Shown here: piece after piece, positions 25,375-37,378 of the stretch
Layout of the letters: every line of letters starts with the position of its first letter
Numbering within the stretch: position 1 is the first letter of the stretch
NCBI GenBank assembly: GCA_949130495.1
Contig: CASBWL010000404.1
Location: forward strand, 310,001-374,000
Length of the DNA stretch: 64,000 nt
Direction of reading: 5' to 3'
From: Sambucus nigra
Lineage: Eukaryota; Streptophyta; Magnoliopsida; Dipsacales; Adoxaceae
Translations under genes and position numbers: made by a program
Notes under the pieces: model-generated
Told to the model about the DNA's origin: nothing
The model's input: only the letters and a program-made list of their open reading frames with translations
The model's database searches: none

Positions 25375-25490
25375 ACCGGTCGACCGGTCTTGGACCCCCG
25401 ATCGACCGCGGGTTGCAAATAAGCCTACGAAACAAAGCAGTAGGCCATATTTCCTTGATGCGGTCGACCGGCGATAGGGGCGCGGTCGAC
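25375..25490. repeat. palindrome cluster, GTCGAC type, B 3' LTR
   Basis: GTCGAC occurs at 25379, 25463 and 25485, with a related CCCGATCGACCGCGG at 25397. The 14-bp palindrome ACCGGTCGACCGGT is perfect at 25375-25388. Confidence 0.88.
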
Positions 25491-26304
25491 CAGTCACACC
25501 AAGTCCATAACACTAATCTCCTCAAATCCTCCATCCAACAACCCGATTTCATTATCGCGGTTTCTAAACTACCCCAAAAATTATCCCAAACATCTACGCA
25601 AGTAATTCTAGCCGTAATTTTTCCAATTCCCGATTTGATTTTCGAGTTGATGATTTCAACCCGGAGCTGTCATCTTGTAAAAATCATATCAAATCGTAGA
25701 AAAATCAGAAAAATACGATGTCGGCGCCTACGCGACCGAAAGCTAAATCAATTCTCTTCCTAGTCAAAATAACACACAAGCTTACGGGTTACTATTCATT
25801 ATCTCCCCAAAATCCCAAACTCCATTTTTCTCCATTTTTGTTGTTTCTAACCTCATCCAACAACTCAATAAGCATCTAATCTTTGTTTTACAACTAACAC
25901 ATCGATTAATTTGGAGTATTAAACCATTTCTATTAGTTTTAAACTCTAATACCATAAAAACCCCAACTTAACATTTAAACCCATTTCAATCCATTTATAT
26001 ACTCCATTAACATGGTTTTATCACTAAAAATCATTAAGAGTTTACATTACATCAATATGTAAACTCATAATCAACTTTTCCCAAATTTATTTTAAGGGTT
26101 CTAACCCAAAATCATGAAGTTTACCAACTATGATATGAAATAATTGCACAAAATGAAATAAAGCAAGTACACACTTGCCTGGAGGATGAAATCCGACGAC
26201 CTCGAGTCGAATCCGACGGAGTTTGGCCCGAATCTTCCTTTTCTCCCTTCTTCTCTCCTTCCTCTCTCTCCTCTCTTTTCTTTCTCTTTTCTCCCTCTCT
26301 CCCT

Positions 26305-26314
26305 CTTTATAAAG
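26305..26314 (-). promoter_or_regulatory. TATA box candidate, B 3' LTR
   Basis: CTTTATAAAG lies directly upstream (minus strand) of a GA-rich leader, as expected for an LTR promoter. The same word is at 42738-42747 in the 5' LTR. Confidence 0.5.
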
Positions 26315-27282
26315 AAAGAAAAAGGGTTTAAACCCTTAAAATCCAAAAACGACTCGTTTACCCAATTACGAGTTACTTTTACCTCTAAAATTACCCGAAA
26401 CTCAATTTCGACAATAGGACACTCTTTTTCGACTATCTCGGACATTCCGAGACTCATGGTGCAGTCGAAATTTCCATCCGAGGTACTTGACCGCAAATCA
26501 CTATTCTAACCCATAATAAATAAATGCAGTCTTCTAATCAAAATCTTACCTCTTTTGTCGCAATACTCCACGGTGACATATAATTAAATAATAGCGACCT
26601 ATATAGTCCCAAAAGTAATTACGATACCCATCGAAAATCATTAACTCCTCGAAAATCCCAAAAATTACTATTTCGAAAAATTCTCCAAATTCCAAATTAT
26701 GCTTAATTATGGAATTTAATTATCTCCAAAGGGCGGGTTATTACATACTCCCCCTACAACGGAAATTCGTCCTCAAAATTCAGATATATCTAGGATCACT
26801 ACAAATCCTAAACCTCAAGGGGAACGACACTAACCCAACGGTTCCCAACCGAGTACTACGCGGCTACCGCGATCATAAAGTGACTCTAATACGTCACTTA
26901 ATACCCATCCTCTAAAATGCCTCTTGGCATGAATTTCAACCTTATATACTACGCCCATCCTATTTCGGGCGGTACATAAGACTATCTTACCAAGGTGCCC
27001 ATACACCTTTCCAACTTGTGCACATCTGCACATCCGTAGTGAACGTCTGACACGTAACACTCTCTCCCAATAAGGGTCTCCTTTCCTCGGTGTAATACTC
27101 ACCTATGGGTCCTTCCAACCCGCGAAATTTTAATCCTCCTAACCTCGACGCCGCTAACTCTAGTGAACCTACATCCTAAAAATGCTACGATCTATGCGTT
27201 ACCCTACCTAGGGGAAACGAGTATCCTAAATATGTCCCTATTGCCCAAGGCCTCTCTCAACTCCCAAAATTTTCTAGGTTTC

Positions 27283-27340
27283 GTGCGTGGGACATCTCGC
27301 CAAAGCGAAATCCAGACAAGGAACCCTCCCGTTACACTAC
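27283..27340 (-). ncRNA. conserved hairpin-like motif, internal copy 1
   Basis: TCGCCAAAGCGAAATCCAGA is flanked by GTGCGTGGGA and TCCCGTTACAC. The arms pair partly. The matching sequence in E is 10843-10900. Confidence 0.4.
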
Positions 27341-27770
27341 TCCCTCGCGTTGTCGGTTATCGAGATATAACGACCTAAGGCACACCAGCGGGACGTCCTA
27401 AATCTTACTAAACTAACCTACAAACGCATTCCTACTATCTTATCCTTCCGCCCATACGAAAGGAAACCTAACTAATCAAAGTGCCTACTCTCTGTAGGAA
27501 CACTTCTTATATCACACCGATCACATATTTCCTCCAAATTTGCCTTCTTATTAAGGCATGGCTATCATCCTCAAATAAATTTCTCTAAGTCCTACTCCAC
27601 CCAACTACTTGTGGCGAGAGGACCACTTTAGTGATTTTCCATAGCACAATATTTCCATAAGCGTACCATCATCACAAGGCTCGTAGTCTATAGTGGTTCA
27701 TCCACACTATAATACTAACCCACATCCTTGCATCCCATAACATCTCTCCACGCCCGGCGCCGTTAAGAGT

Positions 27771-27826
27771 CATGTGTGGAGTGTCTCGCAAAGAGAAATC
27801 CAAACAAGGAACCCCTCCACACATTA
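27771..27826 (-). ncRNA. conserved hairpin-like motif, internal copy 2
   Basis: The arms TGTGTGGAG (27773-27781) and CTCCACACA (27815-27823) are a perfect 9-bp inverted repeat around a conserved loop with CGCAAAGAGAAATCCAAAC. This is the best-paired copy. Confidence 0.45.
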
Positions 27827-29348
27827 ACACTTGACTTCGTCGGTCACGGAGTCCCGTTATTTTAGACATGCAACCGGGACAATCCTATCCCTTATCAATG
27901 AAAGGTGGTATGAACTCCTATCTCTAACTAAGAGTCACATCACCAATCGCTCGCACTATTTCTAAGTCCTTGCGCAAACCAGTACTGAGCTAAATCTTAC
28001 AGCTCAACAATGATCCTGTGGGCCTTAAATTATATCTATAAGGTTTCCACACATACCAACCAAAATAAGGAAGCCTCTACTCATTGAGGTTCCATCAATC
28101 CATAATAACAAAGGTGTACTCAACCTGTATCCAGGTGAGACACCGCAACCACAATCTGTTCCCTCCAGGAACTTTGGACACGATAGACTTTCCATCATTA
28201 GCCTGTTATCGCTCCGATATACAATATACCTCATACGTATATATACAAAATATAATCACCCGCCTCTATGGCGAGTGAAGGAAAATAAAATTTCGCTATC
28301 GCGGAAAACACATAGGCCTACATTATTATGTTATCGAGACAGAATACAAAGCTCAAGCTACACACACGAGTCTAGGGCTATCGAACACCACAACTTCATC
28401 TAGCCACACCTCTTACTAGAATTTCTTAACTCTAGGCCCCATCTGGGCACCCTAACCTTGTCCTTTATTCCTATCGGAAAAGACTATCCCCGTGGCTCCG
28501 CACTCCACAACACCATTTCCACCATTGGTCTTCCTGACCATCATGGAGTTATCAACACCATCTGAATCTATAGCCTCGCTCCTTACAATCACCTTACTAA
28601 TCCTCTTAACTCCTTCGTTAAAAGGAAATTCCACCACCGGTTCCAACAATCCTCCCTCATTAAATCTCCCCATGTGGATGTCCCCTTAGGGGCACCTGAA
28701 CACACCCACATTCTCCGTAAGTGTTAACAACACTTCTCTAGTGAGCCTATCCTTCCCGGAAAGGACTCATTTTTCATTGTACCTTCCTCACCTCGGTACA
28801 AAGTTCACTTCTCCATAATGTTCTTTATTCACTGTCGGTCTTTGGCCGACCCTTATGTGAATAATTATGAAACGGAATTCTTCTCTTTCCTGCAGAATCA
28901 TGGGGACTCACGGTTAAAACTATCCGTAAGATCCCTTTGGAACCCTTATCTCCACGGGGTAATTCAACTTGAGTATCACTTTCTACCACAGTAGTACTTG
29001 GTTGCTCATAACTACTATACTTTAGTAGCCGTTGCAACAATCCTTAGAAATTTTCCACAAGGAGAGTGGCCTCTACTAAGGTCATCGTCCCCATATTCTA
29101 CCAGCTTCCCCAGCTAAGCCTTGCCAACTGCTGTCCTCCCCGAGGCCCTCCTTGGTCGTCCTTCTTCGATCGGCACACACGATCCTAGAACGAGCACGCA
29201 AAGGATTACTAAAATCTTCTAACATGGCAGGAGAACGAAATATCACAGAGAAATCAACAATCCTAATCCTGGGGCTCTATAACAAATCTAGAGCAACGCT
29301 GAAAGCGTAGTACGTTCGCACAGATTCCTAAGGACACTAGAACCTGAT

Positions 29349-29360
29349 GCTCTGATACCA
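29349..29360 (-). promoter_or_regulatory. primer binding site of element B
   Basis: On the minus strand it reads TGGTATCAGAGC, identical to the primer site of element A, two bases inside the LTR end. Confidence 0.88.
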
Positions 29361-31154
29361 TCTGTAACAACCCGCATAATGGGATACCGGGCGATCACTC
29401 CTATATCAAATTATAACAGGAGTTACATATGGATCATTCTTAGCATCACTATTGAAAATCCATTTAATTACTAATATCCTATTAGGCGAGCGTTAAAATT
29501 TTAACTTGACTACTCTTTTAATCAATTAAAATAAAACATCCACAATTTAGTGCGTATATAAAACTGAAATGAAAATGAAAATAAATTAAAATAACCGAAC
29601 ACTCGGTTCAAATTATACAACCATATCGAATATCGTGCAAAGAATAAATAAAATCAGTTGGACCATTGGCCCGAATGTTTGTACAATACCTCCTATCTAG
29701 AGTACAAGGAAAAGAAGCGTCTACCGAGAAACCGCAAGCATCCACAGCTGCTGCAGCAGACGTCTGACTCGAAAGAAATGCCATCCAGGCGTCCCTGTGT
29801 CTGGACATCTATCTATATATATATAATATACAACAAGAGAGTAAAAGTAGATATGCCGGTCAGAGCCCGAATTTTGAAAATATTTTGCAAGTGCATAAAT
29901 GCTTTATTTTTAGAAAAATAGTTTTATCTCATATTTAAATTGGTATCGCACTCCCATGAGATACCCCTCACCTCTCCTCTAGTAGTGCACACCTAACGCA
30001 TCCTAACAACACCTCCTAGTCAAGCTACCCCACCTAACTAATCTAATAACATATCCACTATCTACCCTAGTGTAATACCCCGTATTTTTTGTGATATTTA
30101 TTTATGGGATTAATTGAATTAAATGTGTATTGATGGGAAATTAATTCGGATTAAAATACTAGCAAGATGCGAGTTGGTATTTGATTATAATGTGCATATA
30201 TGATTATATATGAATACTAAATTATGAAATTGGTCGTGAGATTGAAATACGGCAATTTGGAAATTTTGTTGAGATGCGTGTGACAGTCGCGTCCGGAATA
30301 TATTTATTTTAATTATAAAAGTGAATTTTATTTCTATTAACCGTATGGTCGTTTTGAGTGCGCCAACACATCCGAAAGGGTCTAAATAGTCAGAAAACAC
30401 TAGCCGGGGGTTTAGTTTGGGTCCCGGGGCATTTTTAGGCCATGCCGGCAACGTATAAGGGTAGTTTTGTAATTTTGGATTTTTGGGAATTAAAACCCAC
30501 GAAAATTAGGAATTATTATCTGATTTGACAATTACCCACTAAACCCACTAATAACATAATGGGCTACGTGGGTTATTGGAATTAGCTCCAAAAAGTTCCT
30601 AAGGCAAAACCCTAGCCACCATTATCCTTGGAGAAGAAGAGCTTGTAGAGAGAGAAGAGAGAAATTCTGCAGAGAGAGAGAGAATCATTCATCAATTCGA
30701 CATCAAAATCAGAGATACACATAAGGCAAGTGGTTTAATTTCATTTATTACAAAGAATGTTTCTTCCATGCGTAGGAAATTGATAAAACTGTATTGTTTT
30801 GGGAGATTGATGAAAACCCATTAAATTGGAATTAGAAACTTGTATTTTGATGAGGAATTGCATGTAGAATTGTATGTAGGTGAGTAATCTGATGATATTA
30901 TATTTTGGATGAAACAAAAACGGATTTAATTAGACTTATTGGGGATTTAAGAATTTCTAGGGTTCATGTTCTTGAAATTGGGGGAAAAGGTATAGATTTG
31001 ATATTTGGATGATGTTTAGAATGAATTAACACCATCAAACACGTAATATATAACCTAAGTATGTTTAGGAATGATTAGAACCCATGTACAATGGTTGTAT
31101 TGATGTTTAGATGAGTTGGAGAGGAAGAAAAGATGGAAAAATGAGTTAATATCT

Positions 31155-31345
31155 TGCCACTCGTTAGAAGACCTGCCCAGGTCGTTCGAACGAGCTTCTA
31201 ATGAGTTGACAGTTTGACTTCTAACGAGAGGGATGTTCATTCGATAACTTTAGTTCGAACGAGATCTCGTTAGAAGGCCCAGTTCGTTCGAATGAACTCT
31301 CGTTCGAACAGCCTCGTTCGAACGAGACTTCTAACGAGTTGACAG
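31155..31345. repeat. palindrome cluster, TTCGAA type, C 5' LTR
   Basis: TTCGAA occurs at 31185, 31254, 31287, 31303 and 31317, mixed with CTCGTTAGAAG and CTTCTAACGAG. The 14-bp CTCGTTCGAACGAG is perfect at 31313-31326. Compared with the 3' LTR cluster it lacks one 14-bp unit. Confidence 0.92.
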
Positions 31346-32442
31346 TTTAGGCTTTTTAGCCTGTTTTGATTTCGCGTGTCCCGTAACCTTATTTAATGGT
31401 AGAGAAAACCTTCCCTTGATGATAAATTGATATAGTAGGGACATTTGAGATATATAGAGGAGTAAAACCTAGAAGTGTGATTCGAACCAAATGGAGATTA
31501 TGAAGTAGGACGTGAGTGTCTATTACGATGCAAGAACTATTGACGGCCTAAATTACTATATTAATCGGGAACATATAAATTGTGTAGTATTATATGTCGG
31601 TACGAGAATGAGAAGTGTACCACCAATAAATTATGGTAATTACTAAGATGTGTGCATACTTAGTATATGTATATAATTTTATGTGTATGACATACCTACC
31701 ATACTTGCTATCACGGGAGGTTTACGTTCGCTTAGGGCCCTCTAATCCTTGTGTTGCCCGAATCTAGACTGGTACCTCGATGAACATAGGTCAGAGAAGG
31801 ACTTATTGGGATATTAATAAGTCTGTTGATCGTGGGAGCGCAGGTATGTGCGTGACCCATGTGATGTGACTGTGTTCGCCTCCATTATTTGTGATGTTGT
31901 TATCTGAGAACGATTCTTGAGATATTCGGAATGCGTGATCCTTATGTACGTGATGTACCGGGATGGATAGCAGAGTATGTGTGCACCGCAGCTAGTCTCG
32001 GGTGCTTGTATTCTATATTTATGACGTGAATAATATACACTTAATTAATGGGAACTTTCATGTGGATATTGTGAATATAATTATGGTAATGTTTTGAGAA
32101 AACATAACGGGTTAACCGATAGTGAATTGTACTACTAATTGAGAATCTGAATTTAAGTAAAGCCCTCTATTTAATTGATAACGCTAGAATGTAATATGGG
32201 AATCGAGTAGTAAGGGGTAGAACTTATTACGGTTTGGTTAGATATGTATGTCATTTAGATGGGTACGGTACGTTAGGAGTGCGCATGTAGTCGAGAGGTG
32301 AGAATTTCATGTGAGTGCACGTCCTAACATGTATTTTGCATTTAATGTTTTTATGTTATTAAAACACTTGCTGTTTTTAAAATGATTTCCACTTTCGGGC
32401 TCTGACCCATTTTCTTTCAAATCTATTATTGTAAAAACCATT

Positions 32443-32475
32443 TTAGGTGCCCAGCCACAAGGACACCATGCTTAG
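32443..32475 (+). promoter_or_regulatory. conserved 3' LTR block with TTTTAG/GTGCCC
   Basis: CCATTTTAGGTGCCCAGCC and then ACAAGGACACCATGC recur in the C 3' LTR (39771), the solo LTR (51826), the D LTR (minus, around 56850), and in altered form in B (minus, around 23625) and F (about 19032). The pyrimidine-poor TTTTAG could be a 3' splice site or part of a leader element; its role is unknown. Confidence 0.55.
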
Positions 32476-32967
32476 GATCCTCATTCAGGTGACGAGCTGT
32501 AGCTGTTTGTGGAAGTTACAGGACTTTGCTTGTAGACGCTTCATTTATCTCGACTCTACACTCAGCATTTATCAGTTGTTGGTCATGTCGCCCATTTCTT
32601 TTAGAGGCATTCCATTTATTTCAGTTATTCAGACTTCGGGCATGTAATTTATTCAGGATTCAGACTTATGTCATTATTTCATTCGTGGGATTGTTGTGAG
32701 GAGTTTTTCCTTCGGACTTATTACTAAGTGTTGGTTATTTCATTACTTCGTTATGGTGAATGGATTATGTTGTTCTTCCATTATTCTGGTATTGCATGTT
32801 AATCAGACTTAATTTAAAATTTGGCAACTTACTTTTTAAATACTAGGTGGTTAGTAATTATTAAAATGTTTTCGAGAGTGATGCTATTAACTGAACCAAC
32901 TTGGTATTTTGTATTGATTTAATAAAGGAGTAGCTACCCGATATTTAATTAGTCGGGGTGTCACTGG

Positions 32968-32979
32968 TGGTAACAGAGC
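32968..32979 (+). promoter_or_regulatory. primer binding site of element C
   Basis: TGGTAACAGAGC differs by one base (T to A) from the Met-tRNA-complementary site of A and B. Confidence 0.82.
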
Positions 32980-33155
32980 ATCAGGTTCTAGTGTCCTTTA
33001 GGATCTGTACGGCTTATTATGTTTTCCGCTGAGCTTTCTTTGATATAGAGCCCTAATTCTAGGAATGTTGTGTTTATCTATATACTCTGGAAATTCGTAC
33101 TTCTGCGATTTGTTTATTTGAAGGACGAACTCATCCAAATTTACTTAAATTTCAG

Positions 33156-33689
33156 ATGAATCGTCAAGAAGAACTAGCTAAAACGGTTAGGGGAGTCAAC
33201 GAGCAAGATCAACTCACACCTCAGGTATCCCCAGAGAGAATATCAACCGCCGAGATAGCAGGTATTGTGGCACAAGAAGTTACCACTGCAATTCTACAAT
33301 ACCAAGAACGCAACATACAACTTAAAGGAGGCAAAAGACGTAGAGAAGTTACCCAAATGCATGTGACTAACGTTGAAAATCGTGCGAAGGTACCGAATCT
33401 GCGACAACAAAATAATCAAGATCGAGTGAGTTCCAGAAGTAACGAGATTCATGTGCAGGGGCAAAAGTGTCAGGGCCAACGAAGTCGGGTTCTGAATGAA
33501 ATCACTAAGAGGTGTTTCGGTTGTGGAATAGACAATCACAAACGTAAATATTGTCCGAATCAGACTGGGGATAAACTACGATCTGACCAGCGAAGAATTT
33601 TGAAACTCTGCTATAAATGTGTACAACCGGGTCACAAGTGGATGGATTGTCCTCGCCCTGACATAGTTTTTCCGCAAATCTCTCCCTAA
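33156..33689 (+). CDS. shortened gag-like protein with two CCHC knuckles
   Basis: Intact 177-residue ORF. The N-terminus (ISTAEIAGIVAQEV, residues ~29-42) matches the start of the A and D gag, but the capsid-like gag domain present in A and D (with WRKDIQRHLRMY) is missing. The C-terminal half is basic and has two zinc knuckles, CFGCGIDNHKRKYC and CYKCVQPGHKWMDC, both with CX2CX4HX4C spacing. A third knuckle (CFICGKIGHKRQDC) lies downstream in another frame at about 33757. It could bind nucleic acid but should not build a normal particle. It is the longest undamaged ORF of element C while pol carries many stops. It may be a derived gag or simply a deletion product not yet mutated. Confidence 0.7.
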   Translation: MNRQEELAKTVRGVNEQDQLTPQVSPERISTAEIAGIVAQEVTTAILQYQERNIQLKGGKRRREVTQMHVTNVENRAKVPNLRQQNNQDRVSSRSNEIHVQGQKCQGQRSRVLNEITKRCFGCGIDNHKRKYCPNQTGDKLRSDQRRILKLCYKCVQPGHKWMDCPRPDIVFPQISP

Positions 33690-33735
33690 TGCCAGCAAGA
33701 CCAGGGAAAAAGCGAGACTAGTCAACCGAAATGAA

Positions 33736-36700
33736 GTGAAGCAGTTTCGAGGGAAGTGTTTCATTTGTGGTAAGATTGGCCACAAACGTCAGGATTGTCC
33801 TGATAGGGGCAAGGCCCCGCAGCAGCAGCAGGGTGCTCGACATGAGCCACGGAGGCCACTTTTTCCACCTGCTCTCCCAGCTCCAACCCAGATGCCAGCA
33901 CTACCAGCCATTCCCACAGTTCCTGTGCAGCAGGGGAAATTACAGTATGGACGTGTCTATAACGTCCACCAGGCACCAGCTCCACAGGCACCACCCGCGA
34001 TTGAGGGTATGTTTCCTATCCATGGTACTATGGGTCGGGTTTTGTTTGATACGGGGGCAACGCATTGTTTTATAGCTACACATTTTGCGAAAGCCTTAGG
34101 GCTGTTATCCACAGCGGAGAGCACAATAACGTGTGTAGACTCACCATTGGGGAGTGGGTCACTTATATTCTTTATATGCCGGGGAGTGGGGGTAGAGATT
34201 GGTAGTTTGGTATTACCTGCAGACGTGTTTGCATTAGATATGCATGTGCACGATGTGATTATTGGTATGGATTGACTCGCGGATTATAGAGCCATGATTG
34301 ATTGCTTCGGTGGGAGCATTGTTTTTGCCATTCCGGGGCAAGAGTTGTTTGTAGTGGCGATGCCTCGCCCAGAGGGAGGCTCGACCGCTCATTTGTATTA
34401 CATAGAGGAGGATACCTCTAAGGAGGTTGCGATTCCTTTAGATTCGATCCCAGTTGGCAGGGAGTACTCAGATGTCTTTCAGGAGATACCAGGCCTACCC
34501 CCCAGTCGAGAGATAGACTTTGTCATAGACTTATTACCAGATACGAGACCTATAGCACACGCACCGTACCGTATGGCTCCGGCAGAGATGCGAGAGCTAC
34601 GGGATCAGTTTGAGCAGTTGTTGGGTCAGGGGTTTATACGGAGGAGTACTTAGCCGTGGGGTGCCCCTGTATTGTTCGTGAAGAAGAGAGATGGTTCACT
34701 GAGATTGTGTGTGGATTACCGAGAGTTGAATAAGGTCACGATACGGAATAAGTATATGTTGCCTAGAATCGATGACTTATTCGACCAGTTGAGAGGAGCT
34801 TCTTTCTTCTCAAAGATTGATTTGAGATCGGGATACCATCAGTTGCGTATCCGAGAAGAGGATGTCTCGAAGACTGCGTTTTTAACGAGATATGGTTCTT
34901 ACGAGTTTCGGGTTTTGCCATTTGGTTTGACCAATGCTCCAGCTATGTTTATGGACTTGATGAATAAGGTGTTAAGAGATTTCCTTGATCAGTTCGTCAT
35001 TGTCTTCATCGATGATATTCTGGTTTACTCCCAGACTGAGGAGGAGCACGCAGAGCATTTGAGGCAGGTTTTGCAAACGCTACGTCAGAACGAGCTGTAT
35101 GCAAAATATGAGAAGTGCAGGTTTTGGCTGAAGGAGGTCCAGTTTTTGGGACACATTATTTCCGACCGGGGGATATCTGTTGATACGGGGAAAGTATCCG
35201 CGGTGAGGGAGTGGGGACAAGCCCACGACACCGACTGAGATCCGTAGTTTCTTGGGCCTAGCAGGATACTACAGGAGGTTCATTCGGGGATTTTCGAAGA
35301 TAGCAGGACCTTTGACACATCTTACTCGAAAAGGTGTGCCGTTTATTTGGAGTGATGCCTGTCAGTTGTCATTCGATGAGTTGAAGGATAAGTTGACCTC
35401 AGCACCTGTGTTAGCATTGCCAAGACCGGGAGTTGAGTATTTCGTTTACACCGATGCGTCCTTGCAAGGACTTGGAGGTGTATTACAGCAGGAGAGTCAG
35501 GCCATAGCTTATGCTTCCCGTAAGCTTAAGCCTCACGAGAAGAATTACCCCACTCATGATTTGGAGTTGGCGGCAGTTGTATTTGCCCTTAGGATATGGA
35601 GACATTACCTTTTGGGGGAGAAGTTTTGACTGTTCAAGGACCACAAGTCCCTACAGTACCTATTCACGCAAAACGAGTTGAATATGCGGCAGCGAAGGTG
35701 GCTTGAGTTTGTGAAGGACTATCAGTTTGATATCCAGTATCACCCGGGGAAGGCTAATGTGGTAGCAGACGCGTTGAGCCGTAGGCCAATAGAGGAGGTG
35801 GCAGGGGTGTGGAAGGCCAAGTGGAAAGAATTGGGACACCAGGATGCAGTGGCCCGATCATTCATATCGGTAATGACTGTTACGCTGCAGATTGTCACGA
35901 GAGTGATAAAGGCACAAGCAGATGACTCCTTCTGTCAGGAGCTGATAGTTCGATTACTCGCACAGGGAGCCGAATCCTATACCGTTAGCTCAGACGGGGG
36001 ATTACGCTTCAATGGGAGATTAGTAGTTCTGGAAGGGGAGGAATTGTGACACGAGGTGATGGCAGAGTCGCACGGCTCACGATTCGCGGTACATCCCGGT
36101 GGGGACAAAATGTACCAAGACATGAGACGACAATATTGGTGGAGCGGGATGAAGAGAGATATTGCCGTGTTTGTTTCTAAATGCGCCACTTGTCAGCTTA
36201 TAAAAGTTGATCATCAGAGACCGGCATGACTTCTACAGCCATTGGAGGTCCCGATGTGGATGTGGGAGAGCATCTCCATGGACTTTATCACGGGTTTGCC
36301 TACGTCACAGAGAGGTCACGACTCCATTTGGGTAATTATGGACAGGTTGACCAAAGTCGCTCATTTTCTACCCGTAAGGACGGACTACACTACAGGACAG
36401 TATGTCCAGCTCTTTATTGCTGAGATAGTGAGACTTCACGATGTGCCCCTAAATATCGTGTCTGACCGAGACAAGATATTTGTTTCACATTTTGGGAGAG
36501 TTTTTAGGAGGCCATGGGCATGGAATTGCGGTTGAGTACGGAGTATCACCCGCAGACCGATGGGAAAACTGAGCGTACAAAACCAGATGTTGGAGGACAT
36601 GCTACGTATGTGCATCATTGATTTCGAGGATGGATGGGAGCAGTATCTTCCACTGGTGGAGTTTGCTTACAATAACTCCTACCAGTTCACCATTGGCATG

Positions 36701-37336
36701 GCTCCATTTGAGGCGTTGTACGGTAGACCTTGTCGTTCCCCAGCATGTTGGTTGGAGGTGGGGGACAACAAACTACTTGGGCCGGAAGTAGTTCAGGATA
36801 CTTCGACGAGGATATAATTGATTCGGAGTCGCATTCAGGTAGCTCAGGATCGGCAGAAGAGCTATGCTGATGCGAAGAGGTTCTTCAAAGAGTTCCAAGT
36901 GGGGGACCAGGTTTTGCTCAGAGTATCTCGTATGAAGGGGATTATGCGTTTCGGGAAGAAAGGGAAGTTGGCACCGAGATATGTGGGACCATTTCCTATT
37001 ATTGAGTGGATTGGACCGGTTGCATATAGGCTTGGGTTACCGGAACATTTGCATCGGATTCACGATGTATTTCATATTTCCTCACTAAGGAAATATCTTA
37101 GAGACGATTTGGCTCATTCTCACATTGCTTTGGAGGACATCGATCTCCAGCCCGATAGCTCCTACAAGGAGGGGCCGATTGCTATTTTGGATCGAAGTGA
37201 GCGGAAGCTGCGGTCAAAGATAGTTCCGTTAGTGCGTGTTCAGTGGCGACATCATAATGTCGAGGAGTCCACATGGGAGCGCGAGGATGAGATGCACGAA
37301 CGTTATCCAGATTTGTTCTTACCAGGTACTTTCTAG
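33736..37336 (+). pseudogene. element C pol: knuckle, protease, RT, RNase H, integrase, chromodomain
   Basis: Starting with a CCHC knuckle and Q-rich linker, it has protease ([12 protein letters not shown] near 34046), RT with FIDDILVYS at about 35005, RNase H ([13 protein letters not shown]), integrase motifs ([25 protein letters not shown]) and a chromodomain ([17 protein letters not shown]) ending GTF at the stop at 37334. Stops lie at 34273 (TGG to TGA in IIGMDW), 34651, 35627, 36047, 36227 and 36815. A one-base insertion near 35219 changes frame; a deletion near 36490 and an insertion near 36575 cancel each other but spoil the integrase region with the third acidic residue. The copy is inactive. 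It is closest to A and D. Confidence 0.94.
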
Positions 37337-37360
37337 TTCCAAATTTCGGGACGAAATTCA

Positions 37361-37378
37361 GTTATTAGGGGGGAAGTA
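37361..37378 (+). promoter_or_regulatory. polypurine tract of element C
   Basis: GTTATTAGGGGGGAAGTA sits directly before the 3' LTR start. Confidence 0.82.

Larger units (their letters stand above)
23182..26745 (-). repeat. 3' LTR of element B
   Basis: On the minus strand it runs from 26745 to 23182. The terminal TGTAACAACCC is TCTAACAACCC here, a single base change from the other LTR. Differences from the 5' LTR are a few percent by eye, plus a longer TA run at 23631-23662. It contains a TATA-like word, GA-rich leader, palindrome cluster, the F/B shared block and a structured motif. ORFs within it are LTR sequence, not genes. Confidence 0.92.
26746..29362 (-). other. non-coding internal region of element B
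   Basis: On the minus strand it runs from the primer site (29360) to a polypurine tract (CGTTGTAGGGGGAGTA, 26746-26761). No ORF shows gag, protease, RT or integrase motifs. The longest minus-strand ORFs (28825-29040, 28452-28673, 26830-27102) are unrecognised; a vestigial gag start near 29220 is possible but unproven. Two copies of the structured motif occur at 27283-27340 and 27771-27826. Much of the region aligns by eye with 10130-11976 of element E, so it is an old conserved non-coding domain and not random filler. Confidence 0.75.
30071..32965 (+). repeat. 5' LTR of element C
   Basis: It starts TGTAATACCCCGTATTTTTTG and ends GGGGTGTCACT (the usual final A is T). It contains a GA-rich leader (30636-30692), the palindrome cluster (31155-31345), a conserved mid block (from about 31687) and a conserved 3' block (from about 32443). 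Confidence 0.95.

Noticed and set aside
26128..26509. ORFs of 122 and 107 residues on both strands (also 42552-42929)
   Set aside because: These cover the GA-rich leader and TATA region of the B LTR. The composition explains the open frames, and no domain is visible.
8524..29360. tRNA gene fragments at the TGGTATCAGAGC sites
   Set aside because: Only 12 bases match; they are primer binding sites next to LTR ends, with no tRNA cloverleaf around them.
32447..32647. 66-residue ORF in the C LTR, repeated at 39776-39976
   Set aside because: The two copies are LTR repeats of each other. In the solo LTR (51831) the reading diverges after a few residues, so conservation is at the DNA level, not the protein level.
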